NCBI RefSeq assembly: GCF_019175285.1
Contig: NC_056527.1
Span: 119,286,101-119,350,100, forward strand
Direction: 5' to 3'
Origin: Sceloporus undulatus
Lineage: Eukaryota > Chordata > Lepidosauria > Squamata > Phrynosomatidae
DNA length: 64,000 bases
This document shows, in pieces, positions 37,861 to 50,260 of the stretch. The notes below the pieces were generated by a model. That model saw only the letters and a list, made by a program, of their open reading frames with translations. It had not been told where the DNA came from and ran no database searches. Made by a program: the position numbers and the translations under genes. Every line of letters starts with the position of its first letter. Position 1 is the first letter of the stretch.

Positions 37861-38735
37861 CTCCTTGCTGCTATCTAAGAGGCAGGAGGCTCTGAAGTGG
37901 AGTTGGTGTGGTTTGCCCAGCTGAGCCCAGCCACTCTATTACCAGTGTAGCCAGCCTCCCATGTGGGAGGAAAGGGAAGGGTGTTATCAGGGGGCTACTC
38001 ACAGGGACGGAATTACAAGATTCAGGAGTGGGGCAGAGGAAGGCCTCTTGGCCCCTCAGACCAGGCTGCTTTCTGCATCTTCCCTTGGAGGCACCATTTC
38101 ACCCACAGCAGCTACTCTGTGGGGCTACCATATGGCTCTTGCCACCTCCTGATCTGCCTCTCTTGTCTCCCTCTCCCTCTTCCAGTGTGCACTGGGAACT
38201 TTGACCTGGGCAGGCTGGTGGCTAGCCATGAGCTGTCCCTGGGCACTAAGCTGCTGGCAGACTTTGTCTAGAGCAGAGGGTAGACCTGAGGGGTGGGGGA
38301 GCAGGGCAGACTTTGTCCTATGGGCTGGGGATGTCGTGTGGCAGCTGCCTTGTTTGCCAAGAGGGCCCTTTGCTGGCTGGCTGCTGGGGTGGGGTGGCAG
38401 GCTCTGATACCTATCCCTGGCAGTTGTGCCCAGTTGCCCACATGTGGTGGCTCCATCTTCCAGCTCCTGCTGAATGATGTCCTCTGTTATCTTTATTTTC
38501 TGGACAGTTAATCAGTAATGGGTCACATGGATGCTAAAGAAACAGGGTAAAGCGACTGGCCATCAGTGGAAAGCCCCAATGCCAGAGGGAGGTGTGGGCC
38601 TCCAAGCTTGACCCAGCTGTGCTTGTTGGCACACCATTCCCTTTATCATGAACTGAGCCCTTCTGGGATCCCCAGTTTTGTCACTTACCCCTCCTGCATG
38701 CTTCAGCAGAGGCCGCGCTAGGTCTGTGCTTGTGG

Positions 38736-38741
38736 TTTATT
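38736..38741 (-). terminator. Poly(A) signal of FBXO24 (AATAAA on minus strand)
   Basis: TTTATT on the plus strand lies about 140 bp beyond the FBXO24 stop codon. A second lies at 38492-38497. Confidence 0.55.
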
Positions 38742-38881
38742 TTCTCCCAATTGTTCAGTGTGTAGTCTTCTCTATTTGTTAATCACGATCCATGATGTGT
38801 GTCTATGCATGGGGATAGGTGGCATGGGGTGGGGGTCCGGGGCAGGAGGAAAGGGGCTGAGAGGGAGCTGAGACCGGCAGG

Positions 38882-41800
38882 CTAGCTGGAAGCCGGGCCT
38901 TCCCGGAATTCCACTGCCCGCTGGATCATGTCCAAAGCCTCCCAGAAGAAGTCCTTCTGGAAAGTCATGAGGGGCATACTGCCCACTGCTTCCTTCACCT
39001 TGGCCATCCGCCCTTCCAGCGTTGGGCACTTGTGCAGCTGGCTCAGGTACTCTTCGCATGCCCGGGCAGCCATTGCTTCTGTGTCACTGGGCGGCACTCC
39101 AGCCTTGCTGGCGGGCAGCTCGCGGTAGGCGGACACCTCCTCAATGTCGTGGCTGGACAGCATGTACAGGCACTCGCGGGTGGAGCAGATGTGGCGGGCA
39201 CAGGGAGGGACCTGCAGCGGAGAGGAGAACAAAAGGGAACGGTGTCCAGGGAGTGCATGTCCCCCTGCCCCATGGCAGTGCCAGGGGTGGGGATGGGGAA
39301 GCTCTTCCATCCCAAGGGCCACACTTATTTTCAGAGAACTTCTTGGAAGCCATGTCCCAGTTGTGAGTGGGGCCAAAGGCAAAAGGAGTGGGACCAAAAT
39401 GCTACTGTATGTTATGTTATATTTATTTGTTTAAAGTATTTCTGTATTGCCTCTCGCCCCACAAGGGCTCCCAAGGCGATGAACAAATAAAAAACAATAT
39501 AAAGTTAAAAACAATGTTAAAAACATATTAGAATACTCTTTAAAAATGCCTAAAAGCAGTCTAAAAACAGTCCTAGGAACCAGTTTTCAAACAGGTAATA
39601 CAGCAAGATTGTTACTGTCAATTACTCAGCCTCAATTTGATCTTTTAAAATGTGGAACAGAAGCAGCATAGAAGCTGGGAAGCAGCCAAAAGTCACAGGG
39701 GAAAAGGTTGTTGTATCTGGAGAGGCCCAGAGGGTCAAAAGGGGATCATAGGAGGGACAAAACTCAGTTCTGCTCCAGGGGATGCTGAGGGCCTGGAACA
39801 GGGCCTGCAGACTCCAGAGATAATAACAAGCTTAGATTTAATAAGCAGTTTTTTTAAAAATTAATGGACTTCCTATAGATAAACTGGCATGAAACCATAC
39901 ACTTTGCAAAATGTGTCTGGGGTTTTTGCTAGTTAGAACACTGAGCAGTTTTCTGAAGCCAGAAACTACTCCACGTCACTCCTGCTTTCTGCTGCCCAGG
40001 TCCTGGGTGCACTTTGGAAGTGCTTGAGGATAAAAGAGGAGGAGGAAGGCAGGCAATCTGCTGAGTGGTCACATCTCTGTCTTGTGACTACTGGAAACCT
40101 CATCAGGGCTTGCTGCTGATCTCTAGGCATTCAGCAGAAAATGGGCAAGTTATTTCCCTTAATAAAGAAACAAAACGCAAGCTAGGAGGAACAAGTCAAA
40201 TAGGAGGCTGGAGAGGGAATGATAGGAGCTCAGATCCCAAGGATTCCCTGGGAAGGAGAGGCCCAGGGATGAACTGAGGCTCTGAAACCTTGTCTTGTGT
40301 CCATGCTACATACTCCATGCGAGTCCAGTCCAGCGCTCAAGGGGGCTTCATTACATGATTTAGCCCACCATTCCCTGTCCCGCTTGCTCACCTTGATCTG
40401 CAGCCGAACAAAGGAGGCACTGCCCTTGGGCCACCCAGGCAAGCGTCCTCCCGCTCCACAGCCACAGCCCATCAGGTCCTTGCTGAAGTCCGCACTTTGG
40501 CTCAGCACCAGGGTGTGGTTGAGGCCACACCAGAGGTCAACCGGGCACTTGAGGTAGTGCACCTGTTAGCGGGAAATGGGCAGAGGGGGTTACAGAGAGA
40601 TCATCAGGGTATGGTGGAAGACTGTCCCCCCAACACACATTTCTTATGTAGACTGCTTTGTGCTGGCAGCGAGAGTTGGTGGTCCACAAAGACTCCCGCC
40701 CAGCTCTGCTGCTGTATGAGGGTTGTGGTCAAAGTTTGGAAACAATAAGTCACAAGTAACATAGTTACCTCTAAAAGCAGTTTAACAAGGATGCAGCACA
40801 GCTACATTTCAAATGTAACTCAATGAATAAGAGGGGAAGTCACTCCACTGGTGTAAGAAGCACAGGTTTCTAGTTATCTGAAAATGCTACCCTTTAAAGG
40901 CATTTTGGGGGCATTCTGATATTAATGTTTTGAGATTTAAACTGCGTTTATCAACCTTATACAGCTTATTTTCCCTCTTAAACATCATGGGAAAGCAACA
41001 AGCAGGTCAATATTTAACACGAGGGGCATTCCTCCTCCCATCACAAGGAATAATGGCAATGGGATGCTTCTCAAACATAATGGCAAGAAGGAATTACTTT
41101 TCAGAAATAACCTCCCTGGCTCTGTGGATCCTGTGAACAGAGAGAGGCGAGACTGGCCCCAGTGCATAGGAGACAGAATGAGGGGAGACTGTCAGGAGCC
41201 CAGCACAGAGGGTTGGGGTGTCTGGTTCCCACTTATATGTGCCACCCAGTGCCCTGTTTTAGGGAGGGTCCCTTGGGAAAGGGGCAGGCCGAGAGAGAGG
41301 CCTCACCTGGGCTGGCTCCCCACGGTCTATCTTGTCCCCCGTGCCTAGCTGACCATAGCGGTTGTTTCCTTGCATGAAAATCCGACCAAACTCGTCCACT
41401 AGCCCCAGGTGGTTGTAGCCAAGGGCGCAGCTGAGCACCTGGAACAGAAGCAGAGGGGCAGAAGGGCTGAGAAAACCTGACCCACATTTGGGGCCCAACA
41501 GGTGGAGCAGGAAAGACGATGGCAGTGGGAGGGGAAGGGACAAGGCAAGGCTCCTGCTGGTCAGCTCCAAAGCCAGCCTTCAGTGCCCTCAGGACTTGCC
41601 CTTTCCACTATGCTTGAGGGCCGGTGACCAGGAGTGGAGCAGAAAGCCAGAAAACCTTGGCCCCAACCCTGAATTGTGCAAAGTCTGGACCCCTGGTTCT
41701 CCAGCTGCTCTATGAATTGTTGCTCCTCTAAGAAGTGGCTGCTTGTACAGGCTATGGCTGCCTAGGATCAGGCTTCAGGAGGCAACATGGCACTTGCAGC

Positions 41801-44800
41801 CTACACAAGCCTCACAAGAGGCTTTAGTGCCTGGGCAAGGAAGGGGAGAGATGAAGGTTCCTGGACCCACCCACCCCCACCCCAGAGAAGCTGAGAAAGG
41901 CCCCAGATCTTGGGGGCTCCCCCCAGAATCCTCTCCTGCCACCAGTTTCCTATATGATCTGCTCCTGCTTCAGCAATGATTCCCCCCCCCCACCTCCCAT
42001 CTTGTTCCATCTGCCTGCCTGCCTGCCTCCCTGGGGTGGGCAGGGCCAGAATTACTGCAGCCCCTTGAGTTACCTTAGCTGGGAGAGAGAGCGCCAGGGG
42101 CATCTGCTGATCCAGTGGGTCAAAAGCATGCAGGGTTCCAAAGAGGTCACGGTAAACTCCGGGTGAATGGACCTCAAAGTACACGGTGCCCTCTTCTGCC
42201 GGGGAAGACAGAAGCAGGGTCAAGCCCAGCCATGCAGGGAAGTGGGACTCCCCCACCTCACAACACCTGTACAACCCAATGGAGAAATGCAACTTCCTGA
42301 GGGGATGGATAAAGGATGGTGGGCTCTCCCCAGGGCAGCCTAGCAGAGGCTGGAAAGAAGGGCACCACTTCTACCCTGGCACTGATTCTGTTCTCTCTAC
42401 CTGCTACTTGCTCTCTGTGGGCTCTCTTGCCCACTTTTTCAGCACATTTCCTGTTTCCATCTTTCTTTGCTTGTATTTCTGGTTCCCCCCACCCACTGCA
42501 AGCCTCCTTTTCACAATTCCCACAAGTCCCTTCTCAGCCTGGGGCCTCTCTCTCCCAGAATCACTTCTAAGCCCCCAAGGTGTGTAGCTTAACCGCTACT
42601 GTCTTTATTCCATGCAGAAAACAGAAAGGAGACAACCTCCATGTGCTGCTGGATGATCCAATCTTTATTCTTTTAAACAGGTCCATAAGTCATAACTAAG
42701 GCTTCTGTAGAGCCTGAGGCTGTCCTCACCAGCAAGGGAATCTTTTGAGTTACCTGTCAGGTAGACTGCACTGCTCTGGTTGGAGTGCATGTTGCGGATG
42801 GAGACGTGGGGAAGGCACTTGGAGACTTTGCGCAGGGCCAACTGCACTGTGTAAGAACGTGGCTGGTCCAGCTGAGTCTCATTTACCACCAGGCTGTAGA
42901 TCTTTCCTTCCTCTGTGGATAAAGGATTGCCCCACAAAGGGCAATGATGGGGAGTGTTAGGTGGCCTCATTCAGACAAGCAAAAACAAGTGGCATTAAGG
43001 AGTTGCATCAGGTTTCTAGAAGGAAGGAGGGGGCTCATAGCAAACAGCTTAAGGGCTCTGTGCCTGTTCTGAGTATAAAGTAGTTCTTCAGTCCTCCCCT
43101 TCACCCACCCCCAAAAGAAGTATATATTTAGTAGGATCATGTGATGATCTGCAGCTAGAGGGGAAAAAATACTCTTGGGGACTTCAACTCACAGAATCCT
43201 CCCAGTCAGAATGGGGATTTTATAGGATGCAGTCCAAAAGGCACAGTCTTTTTCATCTCCATGCTTTGGTCATGGGATCCCACCACCCTCTGGTGCCAAC
43301 ATGGGCTACTCCGTGGGGGACAGTAACACCCAGCAGAGTTTGAAGCAAATCCATTGGCTCCTCATTGGAGGGGAGCATCTTATTCTCCCATCCCAGATTG
43401 AGCAAGAGCATGTGGGGGGCACACTTCTTGAACTGTCATCAGGGTTGCCATAGGCCTCTGCGTCTTGCTAACTCTGTGTGCCACAGGGGCGGGGATGTGC
43501 GAGGTCAAAGGGGCCAGGGGAGGCCAGTCTCTGGACTCCTCCACTTACCTGTCAGGAGCAAGAGGGACCTTTCCGTCTCCTGCCCCACCAGCACAATCTG
43601 CTTGAACTTCATAGAGAAGTGGAAGGTCATCTTGAAGACCCGCTGCCCGCTGGATTGCAAGTAGACTTCCACGCAGTCACAGAGGCGTACCCCAGAAGCT
43701 GTGCCAGTGCCCTCGCTGCGGCCTGAGGTGGCTGCAGTGGCTGAAGCAGTGGCTGGCTGCTCCCGAGAGGCCAGCACATACAGGTACTTGCGGTAAACCG
43801 TGTCACTCCGGGGGTCTGTGGCAAACTGTGGGCAGAAGAACACAAGCATCAATCAGTCTGGAAACGGGGATCTAGAAGAGGAATAATCTAGGAGAGGAAA
43901 CTTGAAGGAAGGAAAGCAATCAGGAAGGGCCAGTCTGGATATCCCCTGCCCACTTTGGGAGAAAGGTGGCATATAAATGAAGCAAATGATAATAAACAGG
44001 GGTTGACCAGTTGTCGGTCACTGTAAGAAAAGTGGAAAAGGTGGGTGACAAGTGGACCTGAGGCCAACATGTCTCATTCTTTGTTTCTGTCATCTGTGCT
44101 CCCTTCCCTCCAGTCAAACTGGTTGTCATTCCACCAGATTTACATATCATGGCGCCAGCAAAGCAAACAGGCAAAAACCCAAACACAGCATTGCTGCTCG
44201 AAAAGTAAGGCACACGTTTTGCACCCCCAAAAGGAAGGGCTCTTTTGCTTCTCTGTGTATGTGCTTTCAAGTCATCTGATGACTTATGGTACCCCCAGGA
44301 ATTTCATAGTTTCCTTAGGCAAGGGATCCTCAGAGGTGATTTTGCCAGTTCCTTCCTCTGAAATAGAGCCTCCAGCACCTGGTATTCAATGGTGATCACC
44401 CATTCCATTATTAACCTGGGCTGACCCTATTTAGCTTGCAGGATCAGACAGGATCTTAGGTATTTAGGCCAACATGTTTTCTTCTGGCAACAACAAATTC
44501 AGAAGCCTGACAGTGTAGTGTGTGCCTCTTAGCTGCTCACCTCTGTCTTAAAAACTGATATATTGCAACCAGAGCTTCTCTAGGCCTTCCCGAGGCTCCA
44601 TCAATTTATCCTCAAGCTGCCTCAGGTCCTTTTGCCATGTTTCCCTCAGGGGAAATGAAGCTCTCCCTCCTTCCCCACGCTTCCCTGGGTCATGTTACTC
44701 CAACCTGGATTGTCTCCTTGTCATTTGAGCTATCACAAAAGTAAAGCCACTGAAGCCAACAGAAGGGCTGTGATGGCACAGCAGAGAAAAGGACAAGATT

Positions 44801-47800
44801 TTATCAGCAGAGCCTGGTGGCGTTCCTATCAGTGCGGATGATGACACAATGCCCAGTTTTAGTTTGTTGTTGTTGTTAACTGTCCTAGAATACACACTTG
44901 GAAAAGGCCTGGGAGGTGCTGAACTCTCTCCCTGAAGCAGTTTCCACAGTGGCTTGCTGTGTCCAGCACTCAAACCATTACACCATGCTGGGTCCCAAGG
45001 TTTACTAATTTATCTATTTATTTATTGGATTTATACCCCACCTTTCTACCAAACTGGGATTCAGACTTACTTAAACGTTGTAAGGTAAAATATGCTGGCA
45101 ATTTTTTTTACCTTGCTTTTTTGCCTATCGCACAGGCCACTCCTGGAATATGGCTCCTGAGACCTTGTCTGGAATTGAATTTGGCCCTTGGTGGTAGAGG
45201 TGGACTTAAAAGAGTTTTCCCACCTTTGTGTTAAAGGGGGGGGGGGGGGGGGGGTAGATCTTTCTCCTTTTCCTTTCTCTCCTCGGGTTGAGGGAGAGAA
45301 ATAAAGACAGGGCTGGAGCATAGAGATGGTGGGGACACTCCTGCTTTTTCTTCTCTTTCTCTCCCACCCCTCCTTTTCAACTGCTTCTGACAATGCAGGG
45401 CATTCTAGCCCTCTTCTGCCCCATGTTGGAGGGGGAAGAAAGGCCTGTTGGAGGCCCAGGGACTCCCCCTCCTTAGCACTTACGTCTTTGGCACTGCGGC
45501 ACAGCACCATGTAGCGGCAGGCCCGGCGCCACTGAATGTGTCCCATGTTGGAAGAGACCAGGGCATTCTTGAGGAAGAACAGGGTGCCGTTGTAATCCAG
45601 GATGAAGACGTGGTCCTTGGTGGGCAAGAACTTCTGGTAGCCATGAGAGAGCAGTGGGGCAACTGTCTTGCTGACAAAGTGCCGTCGGCCGCTGAACATC
45701 TGGAAGTACAAGCCCTTGGTGTCTGTGCAAGGGACCCAAGGGCAGGGAAATTTGGGTCTGTCTGGAGGAGCTAAGACTCCACACCACCGTCCCCTTCCCA
45801 GTATGCGGGAGCCACTTTTGAAGGAGAGAAATTCTCTTCTCTCTGAATTACTACAGCTCAGAAAACTCGGTTGGATTACAGCTCCCAGGATCCACCAGCC
45901 AGCACAGCCAGAGGGACTCTATTAGCCAAACATATAACAATCCTGAACTCTGAAAAATGGCCATCCCACCTTTCTCTTGTCAAAGCACCACCATCTCCCA
46001 TGCAAAGCTAGCCTTTTCCCACATGCAAACGCACACACATACACATCCTTTTCTTTGTGCAAATTCCTTCCTGCTGTCCCTCCCACCATTTTCCTTGTTA
46101 CCCCCCCCCCCCCAAAAAAAAAATTTACACCATGCTATACTGACAGTTGAGGATGGCTGATCTCTTCCAGGGCCGGCTGCCCCCTGAGTTCTCATCCCGC
46201 AGCCGGGGTGAAAGGCGACGGCAGATGCGCTGCCAGACCCCCTCGCTGTCGCACACCTCGTGGAAATACCGACAAGTCTGGCTGAGAGCCACAACATCCC
46301 TCACAGGCAAGAAGGAGATGATGTAGTACAGCTGGAGAATGGGGCCAAGGGGAGACAAGAGCAGGGCCAGCGAGGCTCAGTTAAGATGAAGGTCATCCTA
46401 GACTTTGGACCCCACAGCAGAACCCTTCACCCATCTAATCCAACCAGGTTTACGTACCAATTCTGGAGGGAAGATCTGGATAGAGGTAGAATTTCCTCTG
46501 CTTTTTTTGTCTTCGGGGCTCTCAGTGGATGAACTCCTTCGCTTCTTCTTGGGTTGCTGAAAGCAAGGGAAAAAGAGGTGGTGAGAGCGTGAGAACCAGA
46601 AACCATCTTACTTCCACATGTTTACAGCAAAGAAAAGCACTCTGTGCCAGACCTCCTTCTGAAGAATCATGTACCTTAATAAAAGCTGCACAAAGGGCAG
46701 GATTTCAAGAAGTCAAGCCTCCCCTTATTCCCAGCAGCTGGAGATGCAGCAGCAAAAGTAAAGGAAATAAAAAAGTGTGACTTGTACATCTGCAGAAGCT
46801 GGGGAGCATCCAATGGAATCCACAGAAGGAAGAACAGCTACATCCCAGGACACTCAAAATATTCCTCTTTCATTAGTAAAAAACCCAATTTCCTGTTAAT
46901 AAAACAACCATCTTTTGAGCATCTTGTTCCTTTTGTTGAATATCTTGTTACCTGACCCTTGTCAAAGGCCCTGGAAATGTGTCAGGAAAGTCATAACTTC
47001 CTTCTGAACTAGGAATTGCCTGCACAAAACAAGGGTCTCCACGGTTCTTTAAGGGAGATCCGTTCGCCCAATGCAAAGCCACTTTCACAATCCCTTTTAT
47101 TTGCTGTGCAGATGCTAGGAATGCTAGATGCGGGGTGCACTTCCTTGGAAGAGCACTAGGGGGCAACCGCGCCCTTCCCTTAAAAAGGGGGACTGTTTCT
47201 GCCAAAGTCATCTTTATTTTTGGGGAACAGGTTCTCTCCTTCCTTGCTTTGGGTGGATGCTGCTATGAAGTGTTTTTTCCCTCCTACTAGAGTCAATGCA
47301 TGTGACAGTTGTTTACACAGCTAAGGAAACATGGGTTGGCTTTTATTTTTTTGCAGTTGCTTTGCTGTGTTGACGCAATGGCCTGAGGCACGGCCTCATG
47401 ATTTGACTTCCTTTCCAAACACTTTCCCCCCAAAATGTGGTGAATCAAAATCTTGACATATTCTGATGAAAGGCAAGAAAGTCTGCTGAAATAGCCAACT
47501 TGTGTGGATCTCTCCAAGCTGCAATAGAAATATCATGCAGAAGCTGGCCTGAATCTGGCTAGCCGATTTGCCTTCAATCTGCAGATGCACTCAAGCAGCG
47601 AGAGAAGCCACAGCCCTGTTTGGACTGTGTGCAATCTCCGAGAAGAAGGCCTTCCAGCTCAAGCCTCTTCTTCACCCTTCCCTGCCCTCCCATTCTCACA
47701 AACAGCCCCACAAAGGCCTCCTCCCTGCCTAGTGGGCAAAATAGAGCATGCTCACTCCAAGGGGCTCCTCACTGCTAGAGATGTGGGAGAAGCGCTGGAG

Positions 47801-47863
47801 CTTTCTCCTTCTGAATTTTCGGGCGATGTGCCTGTCGCTCATCATGTCTGCCCGCCCAGCCAT
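38882..47863 (-). CDS. FBXO24: FBXO24, F-box protein 24 with RCC1-like repeats (about 607 aa)
   Basis: FBXO24 is a substrate adaptor of SCF (SKP1-CUL1-F-box) ubiquitin ligases, mainly known from testis and sperm. Ten minus-strand exons with matching phases: 47756-47863 (proposed first coding exon), 46458-46556, 46145-46331, 45484-45722, 43549-43825, 42754-42912, 42074-42195, 41307-41438, 40392-40562 and 38882-39211. The F-box (about 63-110) reads IQIFPPEL / LYYIISFLPVRDVVALSQTC. Later segments follow human FBXO24 closely: LPTKDHVFILDYNGTLFFLK, CVEVYLQSSGQRVFKM, KIYSLVVNETQLDQPRSYTV and YFEVHSPGVYRDLFGTL. RCC1-type repeats lie around 398-470 (GYNHLGLVDEFGRIFMQGNN; LWCGLNHTLVLSQS). The tail is KDFFWEALDMIQRA. 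The human protein is 580 aa. All exons are open with no breaks. The first exon is the least certain. Confidence 0.93.
39415..39560. repeat. Retroposon tail, A/T-rich
   Basis: 'TTTATTTGTTTAAAGTATTT', 'CTCGCCCCACAAGGGCTCCC' and 'AACAAATAAAAAACAATATA' form the usual 3' end of a lizard LINE/SINE. A similar tail appears at about 63110-63240. It lies in the last FBXO24 intron. Confidence 0.5.
44258..44470 (-). repeat. 5S rRNA-derived SINE, antisense
   Basis: Read from plus to minus it has the tail 'GTGCTTTCAAGTCATCTGAT', body 'GCCAGTTCCTTCCTCTGAAA' and complement of the 5S head ('GGCTGACCCTATTTAGCTTG', 'AGGATCAGACAGGATCTTAG'). It lies between the FBXO24 exons at 43825 and 45484. Confidence 0.8.
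45236..45254 (+). repeat. Poly-G run
   Basis: An uninterrupted run of about 18 G residues in a FBXO24 intron, the longest of many G/C homopolymers in the window. Confidence 0.85.
46557..47755 (-). other. FBXO24 intron 1 (between proposed coding exons 1 and 2)
   Basis: The sequence is bounded by a GTGAGC donor on the minus strand at the 47755 side and a GCTTTCAG acceptor at 46557. No repeats of note or other exons are seen. Confidence 0.5.
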
Positions 47864-48399
47864 AGCCTGCAGGGTGGGTGCGAGTTCTCAGACCCACCCT
47901 TGCTGCTGGGACCAGCATGGCCAAGGCTTTTGAATGCCTCTGCCCACAAAGTCAGTCACCCCGGGGGACATGGCACTATGTGATAATGGCCTGTCCTGAT
48001 GGCTTCACAGAGCCTGGGGTTTCCCTGGTAACTAGGGAACTGTGACATCAGTGCCCACCTGGGACTGCCTTTGTGAGCCAGGCACTGGGGACCCTCCTGA
48101 TCCTGGGGTCCAAGATCAGGCAGGATGTGTGTTGGGCTCTGGATCGAGCAAAGAGCTTCAAGTGGGAGCAGAAGCCTGTGTGGTCTGGTCTGTCTCCCAA
48201 AATCTCTGATGCGCATGCTCAAGGGGCCATGGGACAGGAGAGAGGCTGGGCCTTTCTCTTCTTGGAGTCAAAACTAGTTGCCTAATTGTTAGTGATTGTT
48301 ACCTACAAGATTTCTGCCTTGCATTCCAGGTGGCCTTAAACCTGAAAGGCTGAGAGACAGAGGGTGGATGAATCAGGACCAATCCTGTCTCTTGTGTAT

Positions 48400-48665
48400 C
48401 ACACACACACACACACACTGTGTTGTGTGAGTGTGCCTTCAAGTCACCTGTTGATTTATGGCAACCCCATAAACTTCATAGGGTTTTCTAAGGCAAGGAC
48501 TCACACTCAAATGTGCTTCTGCAGTTCCTTCCGCTAAAATATAGCCTAGTATAACCTGGTATTAGTTGGCAGCCTTCCCTCCAAGTACAGTACTAACCAT
48601 AGCTGACCTTGCTTAGCTTCTAAGATCAGATGGGACCTGGTGCTCTTTGGGTATTTAGGACCCTA
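48400..48665 (-). repeat. (CA)n tract and 5S rRNA-derived SINE, antisense
   Basis: (CA)9 at 48400-48418 precedes the SINE tail 'GTGTGCCTTCAAGTCACCTG', body 'GCAGTTCCTTCCGCTAAAAT' and the complement of the 5S head ('TCCCTCCAAGTACAGTACTA', 'GCTTAGCTTCTAAGATCAGA'). Confidence 0.85.
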
Positions 48666-49559
48666 CATAGACTATGCTGACTTATAATTGTGAAATGCAA
48701 GTAGGGTAGGATAAATAAGCTAAGGTAAAATAAGGTGAAGTCATTAACTCTTGGGTTAATGGGGGAGTATGTTAGCTTTACTCGTTTAGTAGGGAGTGGG
48801 ATTCTGGTCCTACTTATTTTGGGGATGAAAGGAAAGACAACTGGAGAGGGGGAGATCAGGCAGGCCTATGTGTATATCAGTGAATGGATCATGATGACAT
48901 GTCTTTGAAAACTGCCCCAGAATAATAAAGATACAACAGGCATCTTCTCACTGACCAAAGCAAATGCAGCATATGCTGTGGCCAGATTTAGAGTTTTAAT
49001 CATTCCAGGAACCTGTCTCTTGGATGGTTTCACCTTCGGATCTTGCCTGCTGGCTTGTTGCCTACTTCTCCTTCCCTTCCAGAGAACTCAGGGATTCTAG
49101 ATCCTGCCCTTTAGTTCCAACCCAGAAGTGCCCACTCTCATTCTAGAAAAGGCAGGTGTCACAGGATTTTTGGCTTTTGTCTCCAGACCCTCTTCTTTTG
49201 TCTGCCAGCCCTCCCCTTCTTACCAGCGATCAGCACCACTTCAGGCTCTTTTCAATGGCTGATTCTTTGCTGGCGTCCAGAGAGGTCCAATGTGGATGGT
49301 AGGATTAATTCTTGCACCTGATGAGAACTGGAGTTCCATAGATTGGAAAGCCACAAGCAAACACTATGGGAGCAGAAAAAAGACACAGGTTACCACAGTT
49401 CAGCTGAAAAACTCACTTTAAAACATAACCTTATGCCTGCTTGGTTGTACTTTAAGCTCCCCAAAATCTGTAATCTAACAGGCCATAGGGACTTTATCCC
49501 CTGCATACTTCAAGGTATACAGACGGCACCCAATTATTGCTAGCAGGAAACAGGAAAGC

Positions 49560-50260
49560 TTGGAAGAAAATTCTGGAAGGAAGTGCTAAATCGAGGTGCA
49601 GCTGAGTATTAAGAAGACAAAAATAAGGACAGAAAATGTACGTAACTTTAAAGTGGGCGATATAAGCGCCTACATTTTCTGTTCCTTGGCTCAACCATCA
49701 ATCAAAATGGAGACTGCAGCCAAGAAATCAGAAGCTTTCTCAGACAGACAACGATGAATGAGCGTGTCAGACAAAATCTGTAAATGTACAGATTTCTCAT
49801 TGGATACATAGTCAAGATCATCCATGACATTCTGATTTCTAGGTAGGGATGTGGAAGATGGACCATTAAAAAAGGGCGACGGGGGGAGGGAAATGCCACT
49901 TGAAATGTAGGGCTGAAGGCCACCAACATTTTGCTTTGGTTCTGTGTCCTTCCTTCATGGCAGGCCCTTGTGGTCTCTTCCAAGGCTATGATTCAATGGT
50001 TCCATGAAAAAGACTTAACAAATGGGCCCAAGAGCAAATCAAGACCGAACCTTGCCTAAAAGCCAAAGCAACTAAACTGAGGCTATCGTACTTTCGGTAT
50101 ATGATATCATATAATATCATACTTGGGAAAGAAAAGAGGAAGACCGCAATACAGGGGCACAGATGCCACCAAGGAAGCCCTGGCTTTGCAAGACCTGGGC
50201 AGGGCTGAGGATGACCGAGGGAGGATCCGGGAAGTCTCTCCTCCGCCACAAAGTCGGCGC
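49560..50260 (+). mobile_element. LINE ORF2 C-terminal remnant (RTE-like)
   Basis: One frame gives FLGSTINQNGDCSQEIR, a C-terminal motif of RTE/R4-type reverse transcriptases. Further on, 'GGGAAAGAAAAGAGGAAGAC' and 'GAAGCCCTGGCTTTGCAAGA' match the end of such ORFs (GKRKRGR, EALALQD). A short CR1 terminus lies inside at about 49950-49995. It is heavily decayed. The exact LINE family is uncertain. Confidence 0.55.

Larger units (their letters stand above)
30493..38735. other. PAQR-FBXO24 intergenic region, repeat-rich
   Basis: No complete gene is supported. It contains (TC)n tracts (about 30555-30573 and 31882-31902), a split 5S-derived SINE with a CR1 (33150-34270), a MITE (34383-34592), a Tigger-like element (34846-35080), a 5S-like fragment (36880-36998), a retroposon block (37505-37860) and several G/C homopolymers. 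An exon-like end is noted at 38186-38271. The stretches 30600-32760 and 35200-36850 show nothing recognisable. Confidence 0.6.
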
